Shown: positions 1-7,710 of the stretch, piece after piece
How positions within the stretch are numbered: the first letter of the stretch is position 1
Layout: every line of letters starts with the position of its first letter
NCBI GenBank assembly: GCA_902786365.1
Contig: CADACD010000014.1
Location: 36,076-100,075 of the forward strand
From: an uncultured Lachnospiraceae bacterium
GTDB lineage: Bacteria; Bacillota; Clostridia; Lachnospirales; Lachnospiraceae
Length of the DNA stretch: 64,000 bases
Reading direction: 5' to 3'
The notes under the pieces: generated by a model
What the model was told of the DNA's origin: nothing
Seen by the model: the letters and a program-made list of their open reading frames with translations, nothing else
The model's database searches: none
Made by a program: the position numbers and the translations under genes

Positions 1-43
1 AGGGTTGATCCGCATAATCTATCATCTCCATATAAAAAATCAA

Positions 44-72
44 TTGTTTTTTACACTTCACTAATATATAAT
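44..72 (+). promoter_or_regulatory. Putative sigma-A promoter of the response regulator gene
   Basis: TTGTTT (44-49), 17 bases, then TATAAT (67-72). The distance to the ATG at 126 leaves a leader of about 45 nt. The -10 is perfect and the spacing is ideal; the -35 is weaker. Sequence match only. Confidence 0.5.
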
Positions 73-125
73 AAATCAAACAGGCACACATAAACAAAAG
101 TATTTTTTATACAAGGAGATTCCTA

Positions 126-923
126 ATGGATAACTTACTTTCTATACTTATTATCGAAGATGAAGAAGAAATATGCACACGGTTTAAAACTATTATAGAT
201 AACACAAACGGCTTATATGTCGTTGCCACTACCAAAAGCTCCAATGAGGGATTTCATTTTTTGAAAGAATATCTTCCAAATGTTGTGATTCTTGATTTAG
301 AGCTGCACAAAGGTGCTGGAAGTGGTATTGATTTTTTAAAGAATTTAAGTCAATGCAATATCTTTCCAAAACCTTACATATTAGTTACTACCAATAACCT
401 AAGCCCTCTCACCTACAAATATATTCGTGAAATGGGATGCGATTTTATCATGTCTAAATATGAAACAGATTATTCCGAACAAAAAGCTGTTGATTTTATT
501 CTTACAATGAAAGAGGTGATTCTGCATCATCAAACGACACTTTCACATTCTCAAAATATACCCAAAGCTGAGTCTCCTAACTCCAAAAAGAACAGACTTC
601 ATAGAATAATAACTGCACATTTGAATCAGGTTGGCATCAATCCTAAATTATTAGGTTACAAATATCTTACAGATGCAATTATATTATATATTCAAAATCC
701 TGATACAAAACTTTCATCAGAAATTGCAAAAAAACATAACAAATCATCAATGAGCATCGAAAGAGCTATGGCAAATGCTATTAACAAAGCATGGGAATCT
801 TCCGATATTGATGATTTAGAGAAATATTATACTGCAAGAATTGATATTTTGCGTGGTTCACCAACTATTATGGAGTTTGTAAGCTACTATGCTGATATGA
901 TAAAAAGTGAAAATGTTTTATAG
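126..923 (+). CDS. Response regulator with Spo0A-like DNA-binding output domain
   Basis: Two-domain response regulator of 265 residues, start supported by AAGGAGA at 113-119. Residues 5-125 form a receiver: acidic pocket in LIIEDEEE, phosphoacceptor Asp57 in VVILDLEL, conserved Lys in IMSKYE. Residues about 155-260 resemble the Spo0A C-terminal domain, including the GYKYLTDAI helix, the recognition-helix-like SMSIERAMANAINKAW and a C-terminal GSPTIMEFV segment matching the Spo0A GKPTNSEF region. It is probably a transcription factor activated by the downstream GHKL kinase. It differs from a housekeeping Spo0A in lacking the usual genomic context (spoIVB upstream) and in being paired directly with a kinase. 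Target sites are unknown; a perfect 16-bp inverted repeat spans its stop codon. Confidence 0.85.
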   Translation: MDNLLSILIIEDEEEICTRFKTIIDNTNGLYVVATTKSSNEGFHFLKEYLPNVVILDLELHKGAGSGIDFLKNLSQCNIFPKPYILVTTNNLSPLTYKYIREMGCDFIMSKYETDYSEQKAVDFILTMKEVILHHQTTLSHSQNIPKAESPNSKKNRLHRIITAHLNQVGINPKLLGYKYLTDAIILYIQNPDTKLSSEIAKKHNKSSMSIERAMANAINKAWESSDIDDLEKYYTARIDILRGSPTIMEFVSYYADMIKSENVL

Positions 924-939
924 ATTTTCACTTTTTATC
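899..939 (+). terminator. Perfect 16-bp AT-rich hairpin spanning the regulator stop codon
   Basis: GATAAAAAGTGAAAAT (899-914) pairs perfectly with 924-939; the 9-nt loop holds the TAG stop at 921-923. The right arm is T-rich, so it could work as a weak intrinsic terminator or 3' stabilising stem that lowers expression of the downstream kinase. It is symmetrical, so direction cannot be decided from sequence. Confidence 0.55.
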
Positions 940-1002
940 TTAATCAGGCATTACCTGCTAAATTTTCATTAACTCAATCACTACTCTTATTATATCTTTA
1001 AA

Positions 1003-1084
1003 CATCAATAAAAGCTCTCCTTTCCATGTTATTTGAAAAGAATAGCTTTATTGATGCAATATCTCCATTTGTTTACGGAGATAT
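1003..1084 (+). repeat. Two consecutive stem-loops upstream of the kinase gene
   Basis: Stem 1: CATCAATAAAAGCT (1003-1016) pairs with AGCTTTATTGATG (1044-1056), with a single-base bulge and a 27-nt loop. Stem 2: ATATCTCC (1059-1066) pairs with GGAGATAT (1077-1084), with a 10-nt loop. Both lie in the 205-bp gap between regulator and kinase and end about 45 nt before the kinase start. They may control read-through or kinase translation. No known riboswitch class was recognised. Confidence 0.5.
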
Positions 1085-1128
1085 ATTTATGTATATTTTT
1101 TTATGTTTTAATACAAAGGAGCGTTTTA

Positions 1129-2589
1129 ATGGCAACTGTTATTTTTATTAAATACTTTTTCATTTTTTATTGTTCACTATATACCTCTGCAAAATTAACA
1201 AATATAAAATCAACAAAATATAAACTAATATTCTTCATTTGTTCATTAGTTATTGGATTTCAACACTCTCTTATTCCCTCAAAATATAGCAATATCACCT
1301 TTTTTATTGCTATTACAACTATGTGTTTTTTAATAAAATTACTTTTTCATTGTACACTGCTCACTTCATTTTATATAACAATCATATCTTATGCAATTAG
1401 TCACTCATTTTATTTAATTTCCTCTATTGTTACTGCATTCTTTGGGTTACTTTTATTTGCTAAAATGGTAGAGAATATTTTAATCAGACAAATTTTAGTA
1501 TCATGCATTCATTTAGTTTTAGCGACATTATTGTTTAAAATAAAAAGATTGAAACGTGGAATGCCATTTTTATTAAACGAAAAAGCGAGTATGAATAAAA
1601 TAGGAATATACATTTCATTTATTATCATTCTGTCAACAATCCTCATAAAACTAAATACTATCAATACAATTTCTGCAATAACGATAATACTGATTCTTCT
1701 TTGTTTCTACCTGCTTTACATCTGGTGGCACCATCGTATCAAAACATCATATATGAAAAGAATGACAATAAAAGAACTGGAATTTTTAAACAAAGAAATT
1801 ACTTCACTGAAAACAGATAATGAAATCCTTTCTGCCCTTGTACACAAAGATAACAAAATAATACCTTCACTTATCATGGCAGTGAAAGACTATATTGCAG
1901 CTTATGAAAACAGTAGTTCTGACAAAATTGATACTGCTTTAGGAAATGATATCATCAAAAACCTTGAAACTCTGCTTTTAGAACGCCAAAATACGATTCA
2001 TTCCTGTGTCACTTTAGATATCCCTGTCATCAAAACCAATATCATTTCCATTGACGCATTGATGAATTATATGATTCAAAAAGCCAAACAGGCAAATATC
2101 ACTGTTCAATTTGATTATCATTTTTCTAATACATGCTGTAATTTTGGGGAAATGCTTTCGAATTGTATATCTGAGAACGAATTATGTACACTTCTTGCGG
2201 ATATGATAGACAATGCAATCATCGCAACAAGCTGTAATCATCACTCAGATATAATGGTGAATATCTTTTCAGATCTTGAGAATAGATACACAATAGAAGT
2301 ATCGGATAGTGGTATTCCTTTTGAAGCGGAAGTCATTGTGAATTTTGGAAGAAAACGAATTACCACTCATAAAGAATTCGGAACAGGCATTGGGCTTAAT
2401 ACCATATATCATATTGCAAGTACCCACAATGCAAGTATTGTGATTGACGAAACTATTACTAATGATAGGTACACAAAAAAAATGTTGATTATTTTCGACA
2501 ATAAACATTCTTATATTTTAAAAACAAATTCAAGAGCCGACGAATTACGTTACTTAAGCAGCCGCATTGATTTGCAAATAGAAAAATAA
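1129..2589 (+). CDS. AgrC-like GHKL-family sensor histidine kinase
   Basis: Membrane sensor kinase of 486 residues. ATG at 1129 is chosen because AAAGGAG (1115-1121) precedes it by 7 nt; an in-frame TTG at 1033 lacks a site and lies across the intergenic stems. The N-terminal ~210 residues form five or six hydrophobic segments. They are followed by a helical linker containing HKDNK, the probable phosphoacceptor motif of HPK10-type kinases, and a GHKL ATPase domain with N box (DNAI), G1 (DSGIP) and G2 (GTGIGL). The architecture matches peptide-sensing AgrC/ComD-like kinases. No agrB/agrD-like gene is visible, so the signal is unknown. It presumably phosphorylates Asp57 of the upstream regulator. 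Confidence 0.85.
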   Translation: MATVIFIKYFFIFYCSLYTSAKLTNIKSTKYKLIFFICSLVIGFQHSLIPSKYSNITFFIAITTMCFLIKLLFHCTLLTSFYITIISYAISHSFYLISSIVTAFFGLLLFAKMVENILIRQILVSCIHLVLATLLFKIKRLKRGMPFLLNEKASMNKIGIYISFIIILSTILIKLNTINTISAITIILILLCFYLLYIWWHHRIKTSYMKRMTIKELEFLNKEITSLKTDNEILSALVHKDNKIIPSLIMAVKDYIAAYENSSSDKIDTALGNDIIKNLETLLLERQNTIHSCVTLDIPVIKTNIISIDALMNYMIQKAKQANITVQFDYHFSNTCCNFGEMLSNCISENELCTLLADMIDNAIIATSCNHHSDIMVNIFSDLENRYTIEVSDSGIPFEAEVIVNFGRKRITTHKEFGTGIGLNTIYHIASTHNASIVIDETITNDRYTKKMLIIFDNKHSYILKTNSRADELRYLSSRIDLQIEK

Positions 2590-2623
2590 CAAAACATCAT
2601 ATTGGGGGATTTATGGCAGCCTG

Positions 2624-3103
2624 TTACTCCTTCTCCTTCATCTTTTTCTCAATCATCTTTCGCGTTTTCTCTGCCTCTGCTGCCTCTTTTTCATATTGCT
2701 CAGCTAAACTGGTAAGCGAGGTATACTTTGTTTCTCTCGCAAACCATCTTCCGATACTGCTGTCTCTTTCCAAAAAGAAGTCCCATATTTTTCTTATCAG
2801 GAAGAGATAATATAAACTGCTATATCCTATTAAAATATATCCTCCTAATTTTGCTACACGATTAGCTCCACCAGACAGATGTCTAAGAACCGGTACATAG
2901 AAAATCCAATATGCTATCACAAGTCCTATTCCGATTTTTAGATAGTATTTTGTTTTTTTTCTCATTTCCTTATATTCAGTTCTGCACTCACTCGCCTTCT
3001 TTTTCATATCATTATATCTGTTTTGCAGAGCCAGTCTCTCTGTTTTATAAAATTCATCCGTATACTCTGCCGACTCATCATAGTAATGAATATCATTAAC
3101 CAT
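2624..3103 (-). CDS. Hypothetical two-TM membrane protein with coiled coils
   Basis: Protein of 159 residues that I do not recognise. The start follows GAGGAG on the minus strand. Residues 10-50 are charged and helical. Two hydrophobic segments follow (about 53-75 and 85-105), then a second charged helix rich in Glu and Lys to the C-terminus. The two cytoplasmic helices flanking a membrane hairpin may form a coiled coil. It lies directly downstream of decayed ABC-exporter remnants, so it may once have been co-transcribed with that system; that is inference. Its reading frame is intact. Confidence 0.6.
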   Translation of the reverse strand: MVNDIHYYDESAEYTDEFYKTERLALQNRYNDMKKKASECRTEYKEMRKKTKYYLKIGIGLVIAYWIFYVPVLRHLSGGANRVAKLGGYILIGYSSLYYLFLIRKIWDFFLERDSSIGRWFARETKYTSLTSLAEQYEKEAAEAEKTRKMIEKKMKEKE

Positions 3104-3152
3104 ACGTTTCTTCTCCTCTCTTATAATATATATTGCACCCTCGCCGGGAATA

Positions 3153-3277
3153 TTAGGATTCTTTCACTTTTCCATCTTCAATATAAATAATTCTCTCACA
3201 TTTCTTCGCAACATTGATATCATGTGTAACGATAATGATGGTCTTTTCCATTTTTAATGATGGTCTTTTCCATTTTC
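3153..3277 (-). pseudogene. C-terminal remnant of an ABC transporter ATPase
   Basis: Minus-strand translation of 3155-3260 gives KTIIIVTHD (the H-loop strand of ABC ATPases) and continues to a YIEDGKVKES C-terminus and a TAA at 3153-3155. Walker A, signature and Walker B are absent. A 22-bp tandem duplication (3234-3255 and 3256-3277) shifts the frame exactly where the fragment begins. This is the tail of a MacB/LolD-like exporter ATPase. Confidence 0.7.
3234..3277. repeat. 22-bp tandem duplication in the ABC remnant
   Basis: Two adjacent 22-bp copies beginning AATGATGGTCTTTTCC differ only in their last base. The unit is not a multiple of three, so it disrupts the ATPase frame. It looks like slippage within decaying sequence. 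Confidence 0.8.
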
Positions 3278-3306
3278 TTTATATTATATAATATATCCAT
3301 GTAAAA

Positions 3307-3356
3307 CAAAGTGCCTTCGGCATCTTTCTGCCAGCCACTATTATAACAGCACTTTG
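3307..3356. terminator. Hairpin with T-tracts on both sides
   Basis: CAAAGTGC (3307-3314) pairs with GCACTTTG (3349-3356) around a smaller TGCC-TTC-GGCA hairpin. TTTTAC follows on the minus strand and a seven-T run on the plus strand. It lies between the two ABC-exporter remnants and could be a leftover terminator. Confidence 0.45.
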
Positions 3357-3366
3357 ATTTTTTTGA

Positions 3367-3498
3367 TTATTCATTATTGCCTATCAAATCACGAATACTG
3401 TATTTCTCAAGCACCTTGATGGAAATTACAGAGGATATCATTGCAATTACCAAACAAATAATTACCATCTGCCAAGATACATATGTATTTCTCACACT
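3367..3498 (-). pseudogene. C-terminal remnant of an ABC exporter permease (FtsX/MacB-like)
   Basis: The minus strand reads a hydrophobic segment WQMVIICLVIAMISSVIS followed by IKVLEKYSIRDLIG and a TAA at 3367-3369. A last transmembrane helix followed by a short basic tail with RDLIG is typical of antimicrobial-peptide exporter permeases. Nothing upstream extends the frame; it runs into the trmD terminator region. With the ATPase fragment this marks a deleted exporter operon. Confidence 0.6.
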
Positions 3499-3583
3499 TT
3501 GAATTTTTTAAATAGTGTTAAAACAGAAATACTCCTGCAAGAAAATATTGTATGTAAATGTATTTTTATATTATAAAATATAA

Positions 3584-3628
3584 AAAAAATCCAAACATAA
3601 GTTATGTTAAAATTATGTTCGGATTTTT
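3584..3628 (-). terminator. Intrinsic terminator of the ylxM-trmD operon
   Basis: On the minus strand AAAAATCCGAACATAA pairs with TTATGTTTGGATTTTT (one mismatch) around a 12-nt loop, followed by a continued T run. It lies about 290 bp beyond the trmD stop, after the 39-bp repeats, so these would be within the transcribed region. Confidence 0.7.
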
Positions 3629-3728
3629 CGGTGTGCTTTATTTGACATTTATAATATATCATATTCAAAGCAATCATAATATTTCTTTTTACAGGTTTGT
3701 TTTTGTAGTTTTTTGTTGGTTTTTGTAA

Positions 3729-3884
3729 GTTTTTTGTAGATTTATGTAACTTTTGTACATTTTTGTAGGTTTTTGTAGATTTATATAACTTTTGTACATT
3801 TTTGTATGCTCTTACACAATTATTTAATTTTTTTATATTTTCGTCTGTTCTTGTAGAATTTTGTAAGTTTTGTACATTTTCGTT
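3729..3884 (-). repeat. Four 39-bp tandem repeats, in frame with a GTG ORF overlapping the trmD stop
   Basis: Read on the minus strand the units encode 13-residue repeats NENVQNLQNSTRT, DENIKKLNNCVRA, YKNVQKLYKSTKT and YKNVQKLHKSTKN. A partial fifth unit follows. The last two units are almost identical in DNA; the first two are diverged. The ORF (3492-3920, 142 codons) starts GTG at 3920, overlapping the trmD TGA as GTGA. Its C-terminal third reads through the terminator stem and looks non-coding. It may be a translated small gene, a decayed repeat gene or a plain minisatellite. I list it as a repeat because coding is unproven. Confidence 0.6.
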
Positions 3885-3916
3885 TACTTTTGTAAATTTT
3901 ACACTTTGATACCGGC

Positions 3917-4606
3917 TCACTCCATCAAATCAGGTCTTCTCTCCTTTGTTCTTTTGATGGACTCTTCCTCTCTCCACTGCTCCACTTTCTTATGGTCGCC
4001 GGATAAAAGTACTGCCGGCACTTTCATTCCCATGAACTCTTCCGGTCTTGTATATTGAGGATATTCCAACAAATTGTTCGCAAATGATTCATATTTCGCT
4101 GAGTCATCATTATTTAATACACCGTCTACCAGTCTTGCAATAGAATCAATCATCACCATCGCCGGCAATTCACCTCCTGTCAGTACATAATCACCGATGG
4201 AAACATTATCTGTCACAATCATCTCAAGCACCCTCTCGTCAATCCCTTCATAATGACCGCACAAAAAGATGATGTCTTCTTCTTTTGCAAACTCCTCTGC
4301 CATTCTCTGATGAAATACCTTTCCCTGTGGTGTCATATACAATACTCTAGGCTTACTGCCACCTCTCTCCAATATCTTTTCTTCGACAGCCTTGTATGCC
4401 AGATACACCGGTTCTGCCTGCATCACCATTCCGGCTCCCCCGCCATAAGGATAATCATCCACTTTTTTATGCTTATCCTTCGAATAATCTCTGATATTCA
4501 CTGCCTCAATCTCAATCTTTTCATTCTTGATAGCCCTGCCTATGATACTGGTATCAAGGCCATCCATTACCATCTCCGGAAATAAAGTCAAAACATGAAA
4601 TCTCAT
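3917..4606 (-). CDS. trmD: tRNA (guanine(37)-N1)-methyltransferase
   Basis: SPOUT-class methyltransferase that makes m1G37 in tRNAs reading CNN codons, preventing +1 frameshifting. It has 229 residues, slightly short of the 240-250 usual. Recognisable segments: N-terminal MRFHVLTLFPEMV, YGGGAGMVM, LCGHYEGIDERV and the trefoil-knot SAM site SIGDYVLTGGELPAM. It overlaps rimM by 4 nt (ATGA-type coupling), the usual order. The expected downstream neighbour rplS is missing; the 39-bp repeats and a decayed exporter follow instead. Confidence 0.97.
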   Translation of the reverse strand: MRFHVLTLFPEMVMDGLDTSIIGRAIKNEKIEIEAVNIRDYSKDKHKKVDDYPYGGGAGMVMQAEPVYLAYKAVEEKILERGGSKPRVLYMTPQGKVFHQRMAEEFAKEEDIIFLCGHYEGIDERVLEMIVTDNVSIGDYVLTGGELPAMVMIDSIARLVDGVLNNDDSAKYESFANNLLEYPQYTRPEEFMGMKVPAVLLSGDHKKVEQWREEESIKRTKERRPDLME

Positions 4607-5163
4607 AAGTCAAGTAATCCTTCCAATAAATGTATTTTCACAATCCCATCATCTAAGTTAATCTCTTTGACACATTCGTCTGTCACAGGAACAAGTATCT
4701 CTTTTTTCTTATACGTCTCATTTCCCTTAATGATATAAACATCATTCGCACCTGTCTGTAAGACATCTTTTAACACACCGATTTCTTCTCCTGATTCATC
4801 CTCAATCACTTTCAGTCCAATCAAATCTGCAATGTAATATTCTCCTTCTTCAAGCGGCACTGCATCTTCTCTTGCAACATACAACTCCATTCCCTTATAT
4901 TTTTCAACATCATTTAAGTTATCAAACTGCTTAAATTTCAAAATCGCAAACTGCTTAAAATATTTCACTCCCGCCACTTCAAGTTCCATGCATTCTATAT
5001 CTTGATTGCCGGTCATTCCCTTTGGCACATAATTTAAATATACTTTTTTGAGCATACTGAATCGCTTTACATCATCTGTTGTCGGAAACACTTTGACTTC
5101 TCCATGAACACCATGTGTTGATGCAATCACGCCTACCCTCAGCATATCGTCTTTTAACTGCAT
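4603..5163 (-). CDS. rimM: 16S rRNA processing protein RimM
   Basis: Ribosome maturation factor that binds S19 and helps assemble the 30S head. The N-terminal RimM barrel has GVIASTHGVHGEVKVFP; the C-terminal PRC-barrel-like half has EEGEYYIADLIGLKV and ends IHLLEGLLDL. About 186 residues. The start is uncertain: ATGs at 5175, 5163 and 5145 are in frame and none has well-spaced SD; 5163 is a compromise, and 5145 (MLRVGVIAS) matches many homologues. A terminator-like hairpin separates it from khpA, so expression may be uncoupled from the ribosomal genes upstream. Confidence 0.92.
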   Translation of the reverse strand: MQLKDDMLRVGVIASTHGVHGEVKVFPTTDDVKRFSMLKKVYLNYVPKGMTGNQDIECMELEVAGVKYFKQFAILKFKQFDNLNDVEKYKGMELYVAREDAVPLEEGEYYIADLIGLKVIEDESGEEIGVLKDVLQTGANDVYIIKGNETYKKKEILVPVTDECVKEINLDDGIVKIHLLEGLLDL

Positions 5164-5280
5164 TGTTTTACCCATACCTTTCTGTGATTTTATGATCTAT
5201 ATTGTGACACCTTATTCACAAATTGCCATTCTTCAATCCTGATTCCTTGCAGTCATTTCCTATCTGCATTTACAATTATG

Positions 5281-5316
5281 AAAAAACTACTTCAAAACAT
5301 AAAGTTTCGAAGTAGT
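5281..5316 (-). terminator. Terminator/attenuator between khpA and rimM
   Basis: On the minus strand ACTACTTC pairs with GAAGTAGT, extended by GAAAC/GTTTT, and is followed by TTTTTTC. Arms are at 5309-5316 and 5287-5294. It lies in the 172-bp gap inside the otherwise continuous operon, so it probably makes rimM-trmD partly independent of rpsP-khpA. Confidence 0.7.
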
Positions 5317-5335
5317 ACGTAAATGAATTTCATCA

Positions 5336-5569
5336 TTATTCCTGAACAATGTCAACAATAACTTTTTTATTTTCCTTAAATGCTGCCGCCTTGACAACGG
5401 AACGTATCGATTTTGCAATTCTACCCTGCTTACCGATTACCTTTCCCATATCATCAGGTGCAACCTTTAGCTTGATAACAACACCTTTGTCATCTTCATG
5501 CTCAGTTACATCGACATCATCAGGAGAGTCCACTAGTGCTTTTGCGAGTATTTCTACTAATTCTCTCAT
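5336..5569 (-). CDS. khpA: KH-domain RNA-binding protein KhpA (YlqC)
   Basis: Single KH domain of 77 residues. The RNA-contact loop GKQGRIAKSIRSVVKA contains the GxxG signature (GKQG). KhpA pairs with KhpB in Firmicutes and is linked to cell elongation and RNA binding. It lies 23 bp after rpsP, as in most Firmicutes. Length and sequence are typical. Confidence 0.93.
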   Translation of the reverse strand: MRELVEILAKALVDSPDDVDVTEHEDDKGVVIKLKVAPDDMGKVIGKQGRIAKSIRSVVKAAAFKENKKVIVDIVQE

Positions 5570-5592
5570 TATACTAATACCTCCACTAGCTA

Positions 5593-5838
5593 TTATTTCT
5601 CTATTCCAGCCTGTTTAAGTAACTTAGCTACTGTCTCTGTTGGCTGTGCACCATTGTTCAGCCATTTCTTTGCAGCTTCTGCATCAATCTTAACTGCACT
5701 AGGCTCAACTGTCGGATCATAAGTACCGATTTCATCGATGAACTTACCATCTCTTGGTGATCTTGAATCTGAAACTACTACTCTATAAAAAGGAGCTTTT
5801 TTCTGTCCCATTCTTCTTAATCTGATCTTTACTGCCAT
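5593..5838 (-). CDS. rpsP: 30S ribosomal protein S16
   Basis: S16 of 81 residues with the diagnostic start [31 protein letters not shown]. It binds 16S rRNA in the 30S body. A strong AAGGAGG site precedes the ATG. It lies 39 bp after ffh and is co-transcribed with khpA. Confidence 0.98.
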   Translation of the reverse strand: MAVKIRLRRMGQKKAPFYRVVVSDSRSPRDGKFIDEIGTYDPTVEPSAVKIDAEAAKKWLNNGAQPTETVAKLLKQAGIEK

Positions 5839-5877
5839 TTTAATTTCACCTCCTTAAGGTTTTCTGATAAATCTATG

Positions 5878-7227
5878 TTAAAAAGGAAATTTAAATAAAC
5901 CCTTTTTACCACCTTTTCTTTTGCCACCCATCATACTGGACATCTGTTTCATCATTTTCTTGCTCTGTTCATGCTGTTTCACAAGCCTGTTGACTTCTGA
6001 AATATCAACACCTGCACCTTTTGCAATCCTATTCTTTCTGGATACATTAAGTATCGAAGGATTACTTCTCTCCTCAGGTGTCATCGAATATATGATAGCC
6101 TCGATTCTTCCTATTGCTTTGTCATCAGGCATCTGCGCTCCCTTTAACTGTTCGCCCATTCCCGGAATCATCGACAAAATATCTTCAAGGCTTCCCATCT
6201 GTTTAATCTGTTGCATCTGCTCGAGGTAATCGTCAAAACCAAATTCTGCTTTTCTGAACTTTTTCTCAAGCTCTTTTGCTTTCTCTTCATCTACAACAGC
6301 CTCCGCTTTTTCAATGAGAGTGAGTACATCACCCATTCCCAAGATACGTGAAGCCATTCTGTCAGGATAAAACTGTTCCAAATCAGATAATTTTTCACCC
6401 ATACCTATATATAAAATAGGCTTGCCGGTCACTGCCTTGACGGATAATGCAGCACCACCTCTTGTATCGCCATCCATCTTTGTGAGAATCACACCATCAA
6501 TGCCGATTTTCTCATTAAATGTACTTGCCACATTGACAGCATCCTGACCTGTCATCGCATCTACAACTAAAAGCGTATTATCTATTTCAATATTTTCCTT
6601 AATCTCTATCAGCTCATTCATCATATCTTCATCGATATGGAGACGACCCGCTGTATCAATGATAACAACATTATGTCCGTTCTTAGCTGCATGCTCTAAG
6701 GCAGCTTTGACAATATTGACAGGTTTATGCCCTGTTCCCATCGCAAATACTTCAACACCTTGTTTTTCACCATTAATCTTTAACTGCTCTATGGCTGCAG
6801 GTCTATAAATATCACAGCCGACCAAAAGTGGTTTTCTTCCTTTTGCTTTGAGCTTTCCTGCAATCTTTGCCGTTGTTGTTGTCTTACCTGCACCCTGAAG
6901 ACCTGTCATCATGATAATAGTAATCTCATTTTGTGGCTTCAATGTAATCTCTGTCGTCTCACTTCCCATCAGTGAAACCATCTCTTCATTGACAATCTTG
7001 ATTACCATCTGTCCCGGAGTCAGACTGTTCATCACCTCTGCACCAACAGCTCTTGCCTCCACAGACTTGATAAACTGTTTTACAACTTTGAAGTTAACAT
7101 CAGCTTCGAGAAGTGCCATCTTTACTTCCTTAAGGGCAGTCTTTACATCTGCCTCTGACAATTTACCCTTGCCACGCAGATTTTTAAATATATTTTGAAG
7201 TTTATCGGATAAACTTTCAAATGCCAT
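5878..7227 (-). CDS. ffh: Signal recognition particle GTPase Ffh
   Basis: SRP54-family GTPase of 449 residues that binds signal sequences and 4.5S/6S RNA and delivers ribosomes to FtsY. N domain at 1-90. G domain with P loop GLQGAGKTTTTAK, DTAGRLH and TKMDGDTRGGAALS. The Met-rich M domain carries the RNA-binding SMTPEERSNPSILN and RIAKGAG segments, and a basic Gly-rich tail ends KKGLFKFPF. It lies downstream of ylxM, its usual partner. Confidence 0.98.
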   Translation of the reverse strand: MAFESLSDKLQNIFKNLRGKGKLSEADVKTALKEVKMALLEADVNFKVVKQFIKSVEARAVGAEVMNSLTPGQMVIKIVNEEMVSLMGSETTEITLKPQNEITIIMMTGLQGAGKTTTTAKIAGKLKAKGRKPLLVGCDIYRPAAIEQLKINGEKQGVEVFAMGTGHKPVNIVKAALEHAAKNGHNVVIIDTAGRLHIDEDMMNELIEIKENIEIDNTLLVVDAMTGQDAVNVASTFNEKIGIDGVILTKMDGDTRGGAALSVKAVTGKPILYIGMGEKLSDLEQFYPDRMASRILGMGDVLTLIEKAEAVVDEEKAKELEKKFRKAEFGFDDYLEQMQQIKQMGSLEDILSMIPGMGEQLKGAQMPDDKAIGRIEAIIYSMTPEERSNPSILNVSRKNRIAKGAGVDISEVNRLVKQHEQSKKMMKQMSSMMGGKRKGGKKGLFKFPF

Positions 7228-7329
7228 TATACTTCCTCCATCAATAGATATTTCACATTTAAAATACTTTTTATCTGACTATACATCAGTAAATTCGCTG
7301 GAAATCAATTCACAACAAAATAAAATATC

Positions 7330-7710
7330 CTAAATCTCAGCTAAAATCTTATCTGTCACTGTAATAATCTCATCTATCAGTTTTTTATCTTCACTTGACA
7401 TAAATCTTTCTGAAAGTTCTTTGATATTTGTCACATCTTTTTTTGTAGTATTGAACTTTTCAACAAGATGCAATTTGTCTTCATAGTCTCTCAAAATCTT
7501 ATCACATCTTTTAATCAAATCATGAACACCCTGTCTTGATATACCTTCCTCTTTTGCAATCTCTGCAAGAGACATGTCATTAAAAACAACATCTTCATAT
7601 ATTTTCTTCTGATGTTCATTCAGTAATTCACCATAAAAATCGTATAACATAGATTGTTCCACTATTTTTATCAATTCATCCACCTGCTTTAATACTCTGT
7701 CAAGTTTCAT
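7330..7710 (-). CDS. ylxM: YlxM family SRP-associated DNA/RNA-binding protein (UPF0122)
   Basis: Small helix-turn-helix protein of 126 residues. The sigma-70 region 4-like segment [23 protein letters not shown] lies at about residues 40-62. Family members are encoded before ffh and in streptococci bind Ffh and scRNA. I start at ATG 7710 ([13 protein letters not shown]), the conserved family start. It sits 11 nt downstream of a consensus -10, so the mRNA would be nearly leaderless. A longer in-frame ATG at 7773 would place the promoter and one palindrome inside the gene and is disfavoured. Two matching palindromes frame the promoter and suggest autoregulation. Confidence 0.9.
   Translation of the reverse strand: MKLDRVLKQVDELIKIVEQSMLYDFYGELLNEHQKKIYEDVVFNDMSLAEIAKEEGISRQGVHDLIKRCDKILRDYEDKLHLVEKFNTTKKDVTNIKELSERFMSSEDKKLIDEIITVTDKILAEI

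Noticed and set aside
2494-2500. TTCGACA, a perfect match to a Spo0A-box core, near the kinase 3' end
   Set aside because: It lies inside coding sequence, and the same heptamer appears by chance in trmD near 4383. No match was found in the regulator promoter.
2613-2810. Plus-strand ORF opposite the small membrane protein
   Set aside because: It is an antisense shadow; the minus-strand frame has an SD, membrane segments and coiled coils.
3719-3900. CRISPR-like array
   Set aside because: The 39-bp units are directly contiguous, low-complexity and diverged, without spacers.
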